Part shown: in pieces, positions 1 to 12,300 of the stretch
Numbering within the stretch: position 1 is the stretch's first letter
Layout: each line of letters opens with the position of its first letter
Origin: Aegilops tauschii subsp. strangulata
Lineage: Eukaryota > Streptophyta > Magnoliopsida > Poales > Poaceae
Direction: 5' to 3'
DNA length: 64,000 nucleotides
NCBI RefSeq assembly: GCF_002575655.3
Contig: NC_053040.3
Span: 152,645,148-152,709,147, forward strand
The notes under the pieces: generated by a model
Database searches by the model: none
What the model was told of the DNA's origin: nothing
Seen by the model: the letters and a program-made list of their open reading frames with translations, nothing else
Made by a program: the position numbers and the translations under genes

Positions 1-652
1 CAATAACAATCATTGACTTGGCCCGCCGGGTTATTTGCCTGGCCAAGGTTTCATCCTCAGGCAACTCGCCCCGGGTCATGTAAGCCAGATATGGCATTGT
101 CCAATCTGGTATGATATGGAGAGCCGCCACCAGTCGTGCCTCCGGGTCAGGGACAGCCAAGTCTTCCTCCGTAGGCAACTTAACCGAAGGGCTATACAGA
201 ACATCCAGGAAAGTGTTAGGCGGCACCGGCTTTCGCTGAGAGCCTAGCCGGCTTAAGGCATCAGCCGCCTCGTTCTTCCTGCGATCAATGTGCTCTACTT
301 GGTAGCCCTGAAAGTGCCCAGCAATGGAATCAGCTTCGCGGCGATAAGCCGCCATTAGAGGGTCCTTAGAGTCCCACTTGCCTGATACCTGTTGAGCCAC
401 CAAGTCTGAGTCACCGAAGCACCTTACCCGGCTCAAGCTCATCTCCTTAGCCATCCGAAGACCGTGGAGCAAGGCCTCGTACTCAGCCGCATTGTTAGTG
501 CAAGGAAACATCAACTGTAGCAAATAATGGAACTTATCACCTTTAGGAGAGGCCAATACAACGCCAGCCCCCGAGCCCTCCAACTGCCTGGACCCATCGA
601 AGTGAATAGTCCAATATGTGTTATCCGGCTTTTGCTCAGGCACTTGTGACTC
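1..652 (-). pseudogene. Second RNase H domain of the Tat-type gypsy (partial)
   Basis: Translating the minus strand in the same frame past the TGA at 653-655 gives a clear RNase H fold signature: HFDGS, NNAAEYEALL, CFGDSDLVAQQ and RKNEAADALSRL, which supply the four acidic positions. This matches the additional RNase H of Tat elements. The frame stays open to the window edge, where the linker toward integrase begins. It is not preceded by its own ATG because it is the continuation of a polyprotein. Confidence 0.75.
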
Positions 653-655
653 TGT

Positions 656-1222
656 TCAATCATTGATGAAATCCACCAAGGCCTGAGATTTAACAGCGGT
701 GCGTGGCACATATTTGAGACCATGAGGTCCAAGTTCTATAGCCCACTTAGAAATTCTCCCTGTGGCCTCTCTATTTTGGATGATATCACCAAGGGGGGCA
801 GAGCTGACCACAGTGATGGGATGATCCTTAAAATAATGCTTAAGTTTCCGGCTCGCCATGAACACACCATACACAAGCTTCTGCCAATGCGGGTACCTCT
901 GCTTGGACTCAATGAGCACTTCGCTGACATAATAAACCGGCCGCTGAACCGGATGTTCCTTACCCTCCTCCTTGCGCTCCACCACAATAGCCACACTGAC
1001 GGCTCGGGCGTTTGCCGCCACATACAGTAGTAAGGGCTCCTTATCAACCGGAGCGGCAAGGACTGGGGGCTCTGCCAGCTGCTTCTTCAAATCCTCAAAG
1101 GCGGTATTAGCTGCATCATTCCAGACAAAGTTATCAGTTTTCTTCATCAACTGATATAAGGGCATGGCCTTCTCACCCAAACGGCTTATAAACCGACTTA
1201 AAGCAGCGATGCGACCCGCCAA
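656..1222 (-). pseudogene. RT connection and degenerate RNase H
   Basis: The same frame as the RT after the TAG at 1223-1225. It begins with the RT thumb/connection text AGRIAALSRFISRLGEKAMP and goes on to an RNase H-like region (LLLYVAANARAVSVAIV ... RPVYYVSEVL ... HYFKDHPITVV). The usual first catalytic DAS appears as AAN, so this domain looks catalytically degenerate, as is common for the first RNase H in Tat elements. It ends at a TGA (653-655) where a tryptophan codon would restore the frame. Confidence 0.72.
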
Positions 1223-1225
1223 GCG

Positions 1226-2051
1226 CTAAACGTCATTTATACACGCCGGCTTAGCCAGGGAGGTGATGGCCTTGATCTTCTCCGGGTTAGCCTCAATGCC
1301 TTTGTCAGACACCAAGAAGCCCAAGAGTTTGCCTGCAGGAACACCAAAGACACACTTGGCCGGATTAAGCATCATCTTATAGACCCGGAGATTATCAAAG
1401 GTTTCCCTTAAATCATCTATCAGGGTTTCCTCTTTGATGGACTTAACCACAATATCGTCCACGTAAGCATGAACATTGCGCCCGATCTGTTTATGAAGAC
1501 AGTTCTGTACACAACGCTGGTAAGTCACCTGTGCACACTTGAGTCCAAAGGGCATAGACACGTAGCAGAAGGCTCCAAAGGGAGTGATGAACGCCGTCTT
1601 CTCCTGGTCCTTAACTGCCATCTTAATCGGATGATAACCGGAATAAGCATCCAAGAAACTCAAACGTGCACAACCTGCCGTAGCATCAATGATTTGATCA
1701 ATACGGGGGGGGGGGGGCAAAAGGATCAGCCGGACATGCCTTGTTTAAGTCCGTGTAGTCCACACACATTCGCCAAGTGCCGTTCTTCTTGAGTACAAGC
1801 ACCGGGTTAGCTAACCACTCTGGGTGAAAGACTTCAATGATAAACCCGGCCGCCAAGAGCCGGGCCACTTCTTCACCAATAGCTTTCCGCCTCTCTTCAT
1901 TAAACCGCCGAAGGAACTGTCTGACCGGCTTAAATTTCGGATCAACATTGAGAGTATGCTCAGCGAGTTCTCTAGGTACACCGGGCATGTCAGAGGGTTT
2001 CCATGCGAAGATGTCCCTATTCTCACGGATGAACTCGATGAGCGCGCTTTC
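1226..2051 (-). pseudogene. Reverse transcriptase of the Tat-type gypsy
   Basis: Continues from the protease frame. It carries CVDYTDLNKACP (conserved RT block), then FLDAYSGYHPI, FGAFCYVSMPFGLKCA and the catalytic AYVDDIVVKS at about 1435-1470. This copies element RNA into DNA in the cytoplasmic particle. The frame is broken at 1705-1717, where a run of 13 G (C on the coding strand) shifts the phase inside the conserved DPF...PRIDQ segment. A TAG at 1223-1225 then separates RT from RNase H in the same frame. The part before the G run is open from the protease stop, and the part after it is open to 1226. Confidence 0.82.
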
Positions 2052-4304
2052 CTATTTCGGATCCAGATTGGCACTGATGCTAAACTGCTGAGATGAATCT
2101 CCTGGAACAAAATCAACAAGCTTAGTCTCATCAGCCGACTTAAATTTCATCGCCGGCTCATTCTCCGTAGTCGGCTTTTTCAGAGAGGTCATATCTGTTG
2201 GGTCAACATTGTTCTTGTAAAACTTCAACTCCTCTGTAGCACAAACAGATTCTGCATAAGCCGCTTCGCCTTCCTCACACTCCAGAGCCACTTTCCGGCT
2301 GCCGTGAACCGTAATGGTCCCATTGTGGCCCGGCATCTTGAGCTGTAAGTACACATAACACGGCCGTGCCATGAACTTGGCGTAAGCCGGCCGACCAAAT
2401 ATAGCATGGTACGGACTTCTTATCTTGACCACCTCAAAGGTCAACTTCTCCACCCTGTAGTTGTTCTCATCACCAAAAGCCACTTCCAATTCGATCTTGC
2501 CGACTGGATAAGCCGACTTGCCAGGTACCACACCATGGAAGATAGTGTTTGACTGGCTGAGGTTCTTTTCAACCAACCCCATATGGCGAAAAGTCTCATA
2601 ATAGAGGATGTTGATGCTGCTGCCTCCGTCCATGAGCACCTTTGTAAACTTATATCCTCCCACTTGAGGGGCCACCACTAAGGCCAAGTGGCCCGGGTTA
2701 TCCACCCGGGGAGGGTGATCCTCCCTACTCCACACTATAGGCTGCTCAGACCACCGCAAGTAGCGTGGGACCGCCGGCTCAACAGCATTCACAGCCCTCT
2801 TGTGAAGCTTCTGATCTCGCTTGCACAAACTAGTGGTAAACACATGATACTGTCCACCGCTAAGCTGCTTTGGATTGGTCTGATAACCCCCCTGCTGCTG
2901 TTGATGACCCTGGCCAGACTGTTGATTAAAGCCCCCTTGACCGCTCTGAGGACCAGAATTTGAGCCGCCCCCCGGGCCATGAAAACCGCCGGCGCCTGAG
3001 CCGCCGCCCGGGCCATTGTAGTTTTTAAAGGCCTTCATGATTGCACAATCCTTCCATAGATGAGTCGTTGGCTTCTCTCTAGAGCCGTGCCTCGGACAAG
3101 GCTCATTCAACAGCTGCTCTAGTGAAGGTCCTGACCCGCCGCCTCGGGGAGGGGGCCTCCCCTTGCGTCGCTGGTTATTGCCTTGTGCGCTGGCGTTGGC
3201 CACAAACTCTAGGCTGCCATCTGCCTTGCGCTTGCCTCCTCCTTGGTTCCCCGGGTTAAACTGAGGACCCTTGCCATTGCCGTTCTTCTTTCCCTTCCCT
3301 ATCCTTTCATCATCTGAAGGGGGATCCTTGGTACCATCAGAATCAGCGTACTTGACAAGAGCTGCCATTAGTGTACCCATATCACTGCAGTCGCGCTTAA
3401 GCCGCCCGAGTTTCATCTTCAGGGGCACAAAACGACAATTCTGCTCCAGCATTAAAACTGCTGAGCCGGCATCCATCTTGTCGGACGAATGTATGATCTC
3501 CTTAACCCGGCGAACCCAATGTGTCGTGGACTCACCCTCCTGCTGCTTACAGTTAGTCAAATCCACAATTGACATAGACTGCCTACAGGTATCTTTGAAG
3601 TTTTGGATGAACCGGGCTTTCAGCTCAGCCCAAGACCCAATGGAATTCGGTGGTAGCCCTTTCAACCAAGTGCGGGCAGTCCCATCTAACATCATGGTGA
3701 AATACTTGGCCATGGCCGCCTCACTGACCTCCAGCAGCTCCATAGCCATCTCATAACTCTCGATCCAGGCTGCGGGTTGTAAGTCAGCTGTGTAGTTAGG
3801 CACCTTCCTAGGGCCCTTGAAGTATTTAGGTAGACGTTCATTACGGATAGCAGGCACTAAACAAGGGACACCCCCGGTCCTGGTAGGGATACCCACATCA
3901 ACGGAAGTCGTCGGATAAGCCGGGGGGGTCTGGTAAGCCGTCAATTGAGGCACTTGCTCCGCCTCCTGCCGCGCTTTGTCCTGGTCTGCTGTGTAAAAGG
4001 CTCCATTATGAGCCGGGCCATGGCCAGGGGGCGGGTCATGGCGTCGGACGTTACTTGAGCCGGTTGCTGAGACCATGTGCCTGCTGTAACTCGGGCTCTG
4101 GCCTGGACGAGGGGTCGAGCGGATCCTGTCCCGGCTGTAGGAGTACGCCTCTTGCTGGGCCAGTGCTGTCTGAAGGAGTTCCCTGACCCGGCGGGTTTCA
4201 ATAGCCGTCGGAGAGTCGCAGTCAACTGGGAGAGCCGCCAGTCGTGCTGCCGCAGCGACCATGTTCTCCAGCGGGTTATTATAATGACCCGGGGGTATTG
4301 GCAC
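2052..4304 (-). pseudogene. gag capsid and aspartic protease
   Basis: A 750-codon frame. Residues ~140-300 look like a retrotransposon gag capsid domain (WIESYEMAMELL, ARTWLKGLPPNSI, WAELKARFIQNF). A glycine/glutamine-rich stretch with a Cys/His cluster (CPRHG...HLWKDC) around residues 395-415 resembles a degenerate zinc knuckle. From ~505 the retropepsin domain begins, with the active-site motif LMDGGSSINILY. The frame ends at a TAG (2052-2054) after NLDPK, yet reverse transcriptase continues in the same frame beyond it, so the stop is a nonsense change and not a natural end. Together with the upstream frameshift this makes the gene non-functional. Confidence 0.8.
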
Positions 4305-4989
4305 ATACTGAGGCAGGGCAGGGGCACCTGGGAGGCCCCATCACTCGTGGCTGAATAAGGGGTCCAGACCCGGGCGCTATGACCCCTGGCGGGTTACTAG
4401 ACCCTGCACCTGGCGTGTGGAAGAGGTTGCGTGGATCGTAAACCGGAGGGAGTCGAGATTGGGCCTTTTGATGCCTCCTTCTCATGACCTCATTGGCCGC
4501 GTTCTGATCCATCGTGAGTTGGAAGGACTGCGCCTGAATCAGCTGAGTTTGGGCATCGAGAGCCGCCCTCTCCGCGGCCAGCCTGATCCGTTCTGCTGCA
4601 AGATCCTCTTTAGCTTTCATTAGATCCAATTTTAACTGTGCCACCTCTGCATCATGCTGAGCTTGATCTGCCGGGTCAACCGTGGCGGTTAGCAGGGCCG
4701 TCATCTTGTCCGTGAGATCCATTAGCACCTGAGCCGGAGAAGGCACCGGGTTTCCTGCTCCAGCAGCGGGGTTCTGAACAGGCTGCGCACCAGCCATAAA
4801 GACTCCAATCTGACTCGGCGGCTCAAACGGGTCCGGAATACTGTCACCATCGGAACAGCCCATCAGCTTGCCGTCTTGAAGTTGATACAACGAGTTTGAT
4901 TCATCGGTGGCCGACTTGCCGTCAGAGCCGGCGGCCGCCTCATCACCAGACCCAGATGGATCAGAGGGCCCTCCACGGATGCATCCCAC
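4279..4989 (-). pseudogene. gag, N-terminal part (frame broken)
   Basis: An open frame of 236 codons starting ATG at 4989 on the minus strand. It is the first large frame after the LTR and primer site. It contains a charged, probably coiled-coil stretch around residues 110-170 (repeated AAER and LKLDLMKAKEDL-like text), as in N-terminal parts of Tat gag proteins. At about 4300 the frame runs into non-homologous sequence while the downstream gag continues in another frame, so a frameshift at 4279-4330 separates it from the 750-codon frame. I recognise no catalytic motif here. Role is inferred from position: structural protein of the retroelement particle. Confidence 0.6.
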
Positions 4990-5260
4990 AAAAGCGCGCC
5001 TTAAGGCAGGCTGGGCCCGGGCGGGTCGTGCGCGCTGAGCTGTTTCGATGAAATCGGCGCAGAGATCCGGCTCAGGGCCCGGCTCACCAATCTTGCCAAT
5101 GAAAACATGAATTCCGCCGAAGGGGACCCGGTACCCGTACTCAATTGAACCGGCGTCGGGGCCCCAGTTTGCCGCGACGACTCTTGGTCATCCAGCCCAC
5201 AGCGTATCCCTTGAGCCCTTCGAAGCTGCCCTTCAAGAACTCAAATCCACCGTGCGCTGG

Positions 5261-5277
5261 CCCCACGGTGGGCGCCA
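5261..5277 (-). other. Primer binding site of the Tat-type gypsy
   Basis: Minus-strand sequence TGGCGCCCACCGTGGGG directly inside the 5' LTR. The same site occurs in the element at 30718-30734. The TGGCGCC start is typical of tRNA-primed plant gypsy elements. I do not assign the tRNA. Confidence 0.8.
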
Positions 5278-5279
5278 AC

Positions 5280-5797
5280 TGTCGTGGAATTATCACGGCA
5301 GATGTCCTCGAGCTAGGACTTAGTCGTGGAGCCATCGCAACTAGGAAGCTTGAAGGGGTTAATGCGGGACAAGGAACACGAGGGTTATACTGGTTCGGCC
5401 CCTTACGGTGAAGGTAAAAGCCTACTTCCAGTTTGAGGTGGTATTGATTAGGGTTACGATCACCAGGGAGCTAAACTGCTATGCCCGGCTCTCGATGAGA
5501 TTGTTCTTGTCCCTAAATCGCTGCCGGGTTGTCCCTTTATATAGGGAGGCTGACGCCCAGCAGCCCTTAGAGTCCCGGCCGGCTCATAAGAGTGTCCGGC
5601 TCGGACTCTCAACTATACTTGCCTTACACTACAAGTTCTACCATAATAATGATTGTAACTACGGGCCTTAAGTCATATCCGGGTCTTAGCCCATCTCTGG
5701 CCCATCGTCTTCAAGCTTGGCTCCGGGCTTCTGGCGACGACCATATGAGTAACCCGGCCCCTCCTGGCGGGTGACTCTAAGGTCTATATCCTCAACA
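5280..5797 (-). repeat. 5' LTR of the Tat-type gypsy element
   Basis: On the minus strand it begins TGTTGAGGATATAG and ends CCACGACA, giving the usual TG...CA ends and a length of 518 bp. The primer site follows two bases after its end. The right limit is fixed by comparison with the second duplicated copy, where the flanking LARD LTR is uninterrupted. The first flanking bases GGATG (5798-5802) are the probable target-site duplication, but the partner is outside the window. Its last ~60 bases resemble the LTR end of the 30108-36819 element, so the two families are related. Confidence 0.85.
5536..5543 (-). promoter_or_regulatory. TATA box in gypsy LTR
   Basis: Minus-strand TATATAAA in the middle of the LTR, at the expected place for the retroelement promoter. 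Confidence 0.55.
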
Positions 5798-7881
5798 GGA
5801 TGCATTTTGCATCAATGCCATGTTTAACTTGTTTTGCTCATATCTTCTAGGCCGTAGCTCCGAACTAAATGATCTTTATATGTAACTTGAGTAGAATTTC
5901 GTGTAGATCATCATGGTTCACCTTAACTTGCTGTTTAACAACTTGAACATAAGGTTTATTCAGATCTGGGCTAATTTCGAAATTTGCATATGGGGATTTA
6001 CCGGAATTGTTATAGGTTGTTTCTGGCCTCATTTAAACTTGCTTTGATGTGTTGTTCTTGTATGCATCATCTCTTGCCATGAGTAGCTTCATGTAGCCGT
6101 GTCATGCATCATACTTGGTTGAGCATCATGCCTTGTTATGTGTTGTGTGTTTACCTTGTTGTTTGCTTCTTTCCGGTTGTGCTCCTTCTCGTTAGTTCCT
6201 GTTTTGTTGCGATCGTGAGGATTCGTTCGTCTTCGTGGCTTCATCTTCTTCATGGACTCGTTCTTCTTCCTAGCGGGATTTTAGGCAAGATGACCGTCAC
6301 CTTGGATCTCATTACTATCATTGCTATGCTAGTTGCTTCGTTCTATCGCTATGCTGCGCCACCTATCACTTGCTCTTCAAGCCTCCCAAATTGCCATGAA
6401 ACCACCTCTAACCTTTCTCACTCTTCCTAGCAAACCATTGTTTGGCTATGTTACCGCTTTTTGCTCAGCCCCTCTTATAGCGTTGTTAGTTGCAGGTGAA
6501 GATGAAGTTTGCTCCATGTTGGATTATGTTTATGTTGGGATATCACAATATCTCTTATTTAATTAATGCATCTATATACTTGGTAAAGGGTGGAAGGCTC
6601 GGCCTTATGCCTGGTGTTTTGTTCCACTCTTGCCGCCCTAGTTTCCGTCACACCAGTGTTATGTTCCTTGATTTTGCGTTCCTAACGCGGTTGGGTGTTA
6701 TGGGGACCCCTTGACAGTTCGCTTTGAATAAAAGTCCTCCAGCAAGGCCCACCTTGGTTTTACCATTTGCCTATCACCTATTTATTTTCCCTTGGGAGTC
6801 GCGCTCCAGAGGGTCATCTTTATTTTAACCCCCCCGGGCCAGTGCTTCTCTAAGTGTTGGTCTGAACTGAGTAGACTGCGGGGCCCCCTCGTGGAAACTC
6901 GAGGTCTGGTTTTACTCGTAGGATGTCTCATCCGGTGTTGCCCTGAGAACGAGATATGTGCAGCTCTTATCGGGATTGTCAGCACATCGGGCGGTTTTGC
7001 TGGTCTTGTTTTACCATTGTCGAAATGTCTTGTAAACCGGAATTCCGAGACTGATCGGGTCTTCCCGGGAGAAGGAATATCCTTCGTTGACCGTGAGAGC
7101 TTATAATGGGCTAAGTTGGGACACCCCTGCAGGGTATAAACTTTCGAGAGCCGCGCCCGCGGTTGTGTAGCAGATGGGAATTTGTTAATGTCCGGTTGTA
7201 GAGAACTTGACACTCGACTTAAATAAAACGCATCAACCACGTGTGTAGCCGTGATGGTCTCTTCTCGGCGGAGTCCGGGAAGTGAACACGGTTTCTGGGT
7301 TATGTTTGACGTAAGTTGGAGTTCAGGATCACTTCTTGATCATTGCTACTTTCACGACCGTTCTGTTGCTTATCTTCTCGCTCTTATTTGCATATGTTAG
7401 CCACCATACATTGCTTAGTCGCTGCTGCAACCTCACCACTTATCCTTTTCCATACCCATTAAGCTTTGCTAGTCTTGATACCCATGGTAATGGGATTGCT
7501 GAGTCCTCGTGGCTCACAGATTACTACAACATCAGTTGCAGGTACAGGTTATGCGATGATCATGACGCGGGAGCGATTTTGCTTGTTTTGGAGTTCTTCT
7601 TCTGCTTCTTCTTCGATCAGGGGATAGGTTCCAGGTCGGCAGCCTGGGCTAGCAGGGTGGATGTCGTTTGAGCTTCTGTTTATGTTTCATCCGTAGTCGG
7701 ATGTTGTTCTCATGTATATTGATGTATTCTTGCGGCATTTGTATGCCTTGTATGTATCCCCATCATTTATGTAATGTTGATGTAATGATATCCACCTTGC
7801 AAAAGCGTCTTCAAGATGCGCTTCTATCCTTGGTGGGACCTTCGAGTTCTTTTAGGATAGGGTTGCATCTTGGGCGTGACA
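5798..7881 (+). repeat. 3' part of a LARD-type LTR, copy 1
   Basis: Matches the right part of the 4.5 kb LTR at 48592-53125, including its end TTGGGCGTGACA. The left part of the LTR lies beyond the inserted Tat gypsy. It is closer to the 3' LTR of the second copy than to the partial 5' LTR at 43321-46002, as expected if it is the duplicated 3' LTR. Small open frames here (for example around 6490-6714) are conserved only because the LTR is. I see no gene. Confidence 0.88.
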
Positions 7882-9313
7882 TTATTGATGATGCTACTTC
7901 TGCTATGGATAATGCTTATGATGATGCTAGTACCTTGCTTGATGATGGTGTGCCATGCACTAGGTAATTTTATTGATGAACAAATTGCTACAGCCAAAGA
8001 GAATGAAATTACTGAAACTGATGAAATACCTGGATCTAAAAATCTTGAGACACCTATTAGACCTAGTCCTCCTAGATATGAATTGCCTAAGATACCGGAA
8101 GGTTATGTTATGGATTAGGAGATAACTAGAGACTTTCTTGCTTACAATGATAGAGATGATCTTAAGAAGTTACTATGCAAACTGAAAGAAAAATCTTTGA
8201 ATGCTAGGATGAAATGTGATCCTAAGTTTGCTACTTCACCTATCTTTGTTGATGATAAGGATTATGAATTCTCTATCAACCCAGAGTTAATTACTTTGGT
8301 TGAATATGATCCTTTCCATGGTTATGAAACTGAAACTGTTGTGGCACACCTTACCAAGTTGAATGACATAGCCACCCTATTTGCTCATGATGAGAAAATT
8401 CGCTACTATTATATTCTCAAACTATTTCTGTTCTCATTAAAGGGTGGTGCTAAGACTTGGTACAATACTCTTGCTCCTGGTTGTGTGTGTAGTCCCTAGG
8501 ATATGATTTATTACTTCTCTGAAAAAATATTTTCCTGCTCATAAGAAACAAGCTGCCTTACAGGAAATATTGAACTTTTTGCAAATTGAAGAAGAGAGTC
8601 TCCCACAAGCTTGGGGCAGGCTTCTCCAATTGTTGAATGCTTTGCTTGATCATCCTCTTAAGAAAAATGAAATACTTGATATCTTCTATAATGGACTAAC
8701 CGATGCTTCTAGGGACTTCCTAGATAGTTGTGCTAGTTGTGTTTTCAGGGAACGAACTGTTGAAGAAGATGAAGAATTACTGAATAACATATTGAAAAAT
8801 TATATGATTGGACTCTTCCTGAACCGCCACCTAAACCTACTCCGAAGAAGAGGGGTATCTTATATCTCAGTCCTGAAGATATGCAAGAGGCAAAGAAGTA
8901 TGAAGGAAAAAGGTATTAAAGCTGACGATGTCAAAAATGTACCTCCTATTGAAGAAATACATGGGCTTGATACATCACAACCCAAGGTGGTAGAGGTAAA
9001 ATCTTTAATTAAATTAAATGATAATGACAATCATTATAATATGCATCCTAGTCAACGCCTTTATGAGTTTGATAACTACATTAGAAATCAATGTCACTTC
9101 AATGCAAATGTTATGAAACAATTGAAATACAATTCTGATATGATTGCTCGTTTGAGTGACTTGTTATTTAGAATCTCAAATGATGTTAGAGGTGTATGAA
9201 AACATGCCTCTATGGTTCAAACTCAACTGGAACAAGTTGCTAAATCTCAAAGAGAATTGCTTGATGAAATGAACAATAATGTAAATGACTTTGCTATTAC
9301 AGTAGCAACTACA
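7882..9313 (+). pseudogene. Athila-type gag fragment, copy 1
   Basis: A plus-strand gag of Athila type: FHGYETETVVAHLTKLND, then FSLKGGAKTWYNTLAPG and the downstream block YFPAHKKQ, LPQAWGRLLQLLNALLDHPL and IFYNGLTDASRDFLDSC. These are the capsid-domain motifs of plant gypsy gag. The frame is broken by a TAG at 8116-8118, a TAG at 8497-8499 (CAG in the other copy) and an extra base near 8520. A stretch from ~8805 to 8930, where the sensible frame (WTLPEPPPKPTPKK) is displaced and then restored, is shared with the other copy and so is older. It belongs to the Athila whose 5' LTR survives at 41832-43245 in the second unit. It ends where the reversed LTR inserted. Confidence 0.8.
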
Positions 9314-12300
9314 TGTAACGCCCACGATGCGGCTATATCTCTCACGTGTCGAGGCACAACTTAGAGGCATAACCGCATTGTAGGTTTTGTCGCAAGAAGG
9401 GTCATCTTCACACAATCCCATGTAATGAACAAGAATGGGATAAAGAGAGTTGGCTTACAATCGCCACTTCACACAATACTTAAATAAATCATACATCATT
9501 CAGAGTACACACAAGGTCCGACTACGGAACCAAAATAAAAGAAGACAACCCCAAATGCTAGATCCCCGATCGTCCCAACTGGGCTCCACTACTGATCATC
9601 AGGAAACGAAACACAATAACGACCACGGTCCTCGTCAAACTCCCACTTGAGCTCGGTTGCGTCACCTGCACTGGTGTCGTCGGCACCTGCAACTGTTTTG
9701 GTAGAATCTGTGAGTCACGAGGACTCAGCAATCTCACACCCGCGAGATCAAGACTATTTAAGCTTATAGGAAGGATGGGGTAATGAGGTGGAGCTGCAGT
9801 AAGCACTAAGCATATATGGTGGCTAACATACGCAAATGAGAGCGAGAAGAGAAGCAACGCATCGGTCGAGAAGCTAGAAGTGATCAAGAAGTGATCCTGA
9901 AACTACTCCGCCGAAAAGAGACCATCACGGCTACACACACGGTTGATGTATTTTTATTAAGTCAAGTGTCAAGTTCTCTACAACCAGACATTAACAAATT
10001 CCCATCTGCCTCATAACCGCGGGCACGGCTTTCGAAAGATAATACCCTGCAGGGGTGTCCCAACTTAGCCCATTATAAGCTCTCACGGTCAACGAAGGAT
10101 ATTCCTTCTCCCGGGAAGACCCGATCAGTCTCAGAATCCCGGTTTACAAGACATTTCGACAATGGTAAAACAAGACCAGCAAGACCACCCGCTGTGCCGA
10201 CAAATCCCGATAGGAGCTGCACATATTCTCGTTCTCAGGGCACACCGGATAAGCTAAGCGTACAGGTACCAACGTAACCCAAGTTGCCAAGGGACGGTCC
10301 CGCACGGTGCTCTAGTTTGGACCAACACTCGGAGGAGCACTGGCCCGGGGGTTAAAAATAAAGATGACCCTCGGGCTCGCGAAAACCCAAGGGAAAAAGG
10401 CTTAGGTAGCAAATGGTAAAACCAAGGTTGGGCCTTGTTGGAGGAGTTTTATTCAAGGCGAACTGTCAAGGGGTCCCATAAATCACCCAACCGCGTAAGG
10501 AACGCAAAATCAAGGAACATAACACCGGTATGACGGAAACTAGGGCGGCAAGAGTGGAACAAAACACCAGGCATAAGGCCGAGCCTTCCACCCTTTACCA
10601 AATATATAGATGCATTAATTAAATAAGAGATATTGTGATAAGCCAAAATATCCATGTTCCAACATGGAACCAACTTCAACTTCACCTGCAACTAGCAACG
10701 CTATAAGAAGGGCTGAGCAAAAGCGGTAACTTAGCCAAACAACGGTTTGCTAGGAAAGGTGGGTTAGAGGCTTGACATGGCAATATGGGAGGCATGATAT
10801 AGCAAGTGGTAGGTAGCGCGGCATAGCAATAGAGCGAACAACTAACAAGCAAAGATAGAAGTGATTTCGAGGGTATGGTCATCTTGCCTTAAATCCCGCA
10901 AGTAAGAAGAACGAGTCCATGAAGAAGACCAACGGATGAAGTCGAACGAATCCTCACAAACGCGACGTTATCGGAACTAACCCGAAGAGCAACACCGGAA
11001 AGAAGCAAACAACATGGTAAACAACCATCACATAAACATCGCATGATGCACAATCAAGTATGATGCATGTCCGGTTTAAAGAGGCATGGCATGGCAAAGT
11101 GCAACAAACAACTCTACAAGTTAAGTGGAGCTCAATATGCAACGAGTTGCATATTGGTGAAACACCACATGACTTATTTAGTTCTCTCCCGTTTATGTAC
11201 TCAACAATATTAAATGTTGGTCAACATGGCAAGAGGTGAGGCATAATTAAACTACACTATCTAAGCAATTTAAATGGGGCTGGAAACAACAAACAACAAT
11301 TCCGGAAAATCCCCACATGCATATTTTGAATTTACTAATGTTCTGCCCTAAACACAATTTTAATGTTGTTAAACAGAAAAATAAAGTACACCATGTTAAA
11401 CTAGGCATTTTTCTACCCCATTTACATATAAAGTTTATTAAATTTGGAGCTACGGTTATTTAGTTATGAAATAAATCATTTAAACATGCTATTTATGCAA
11501 AATTAAACAAACAACAAGTTAAACATTTTTAACATGGATGAAGGTTGGATGTTATGAAACTAGATGAATTTCTAAGCACTTTTCATATATAAATTATTTA
11601 CATATGATGCATGATTAATTAGCTATTAGATGCATGAACACTAGAGGTTTTTTGAAAAACGACAGTTTTCTGGAAATTAGAAAAAAACGTCCTGGCAGGG
11701 AAAAAAACTTCACGGGCCAGATCTGAGGCAAACTGGGCTGGAGGGGAGCTGCTGGTTGCTCACCATGGGCTAGGCCCAGTCGGTGAGGAGGCCAAGGCAG
11801 GTCGCGAAGGGGCGCGCTGGGCCTGGAGGCGCGGCCAACGCTCGGGACTGAACCGGGCGAGCCGCTGCTGCTCTCGTTTCTGAAGAAACAGAAGCAGCAG
11901 CAGGAGCATGGCAATGGAGAAGACGACGGCAGGGGGCCCTGGCGACGGGGTCGGCGGGAACCGGGCGGATCGGGCGGATCGAGTCGTCCGGCCTCGGTTC
12001 CGGGCAACGGCGGCGGCAAACGGCGCTCGGGCGCGGGGCACAGCCATCCATGGCGGCGGCAGTGGTCCTCCTCGAATAGAGAGACACAAGCGACAGAGAG
12101 GTGAGAGAAGGAGAAAGAGCGCGACGCGAAGGGAGAGGGAAGCGACGGCAGGGCTCACCGGAGCGCATGGGGCGGTGAGGAGGCGACGCGGTGCAGCAGC
12201 GACGGAGCAGATCTTGCCGGAGAAGAGGTCGCGGACGGCGGAGCTAGTACCTGAAGAAAAAATGGTGGCGCGGCAGTTTCAGAGAGGAAGAGACATGGGA

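Larger units (their letters stand above)
1..5797 (-). mobile_element. Tat-lineage Ty3/gypsy retrotransposon, 5' part (window-truncated)
   Basis: A minus-strand LTR retrotransposon whose 5' LTR lies at 5280-5797 and whose body runs down to the window start. Order from the LTR is primer site, gag, aspartic protease, reverse transcriptase, a degenerate RNase H and then a second RNase H-like domain. A second RNase H after the usual one is known for the Tat/Retand branch of Ty3/gypsy, which is why I place it there. It inserted into a LARD LTR: the bases right of 5797 continue that LTR without loss (compare 51042 onward). Three in-frame stops and two frameshifts break the reading frame, so it is a dead copy. 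Integrase and the 3' LTR lie outside the window. Confidence 0.88.

Noticed and set aside
6490..6714. Conserved small frame present also at 44607, 51734 and, inverted, 10449 and 55736
   Set aside because: Conservation is that of the LTR DNA in five copies. No coding signature and no start context.
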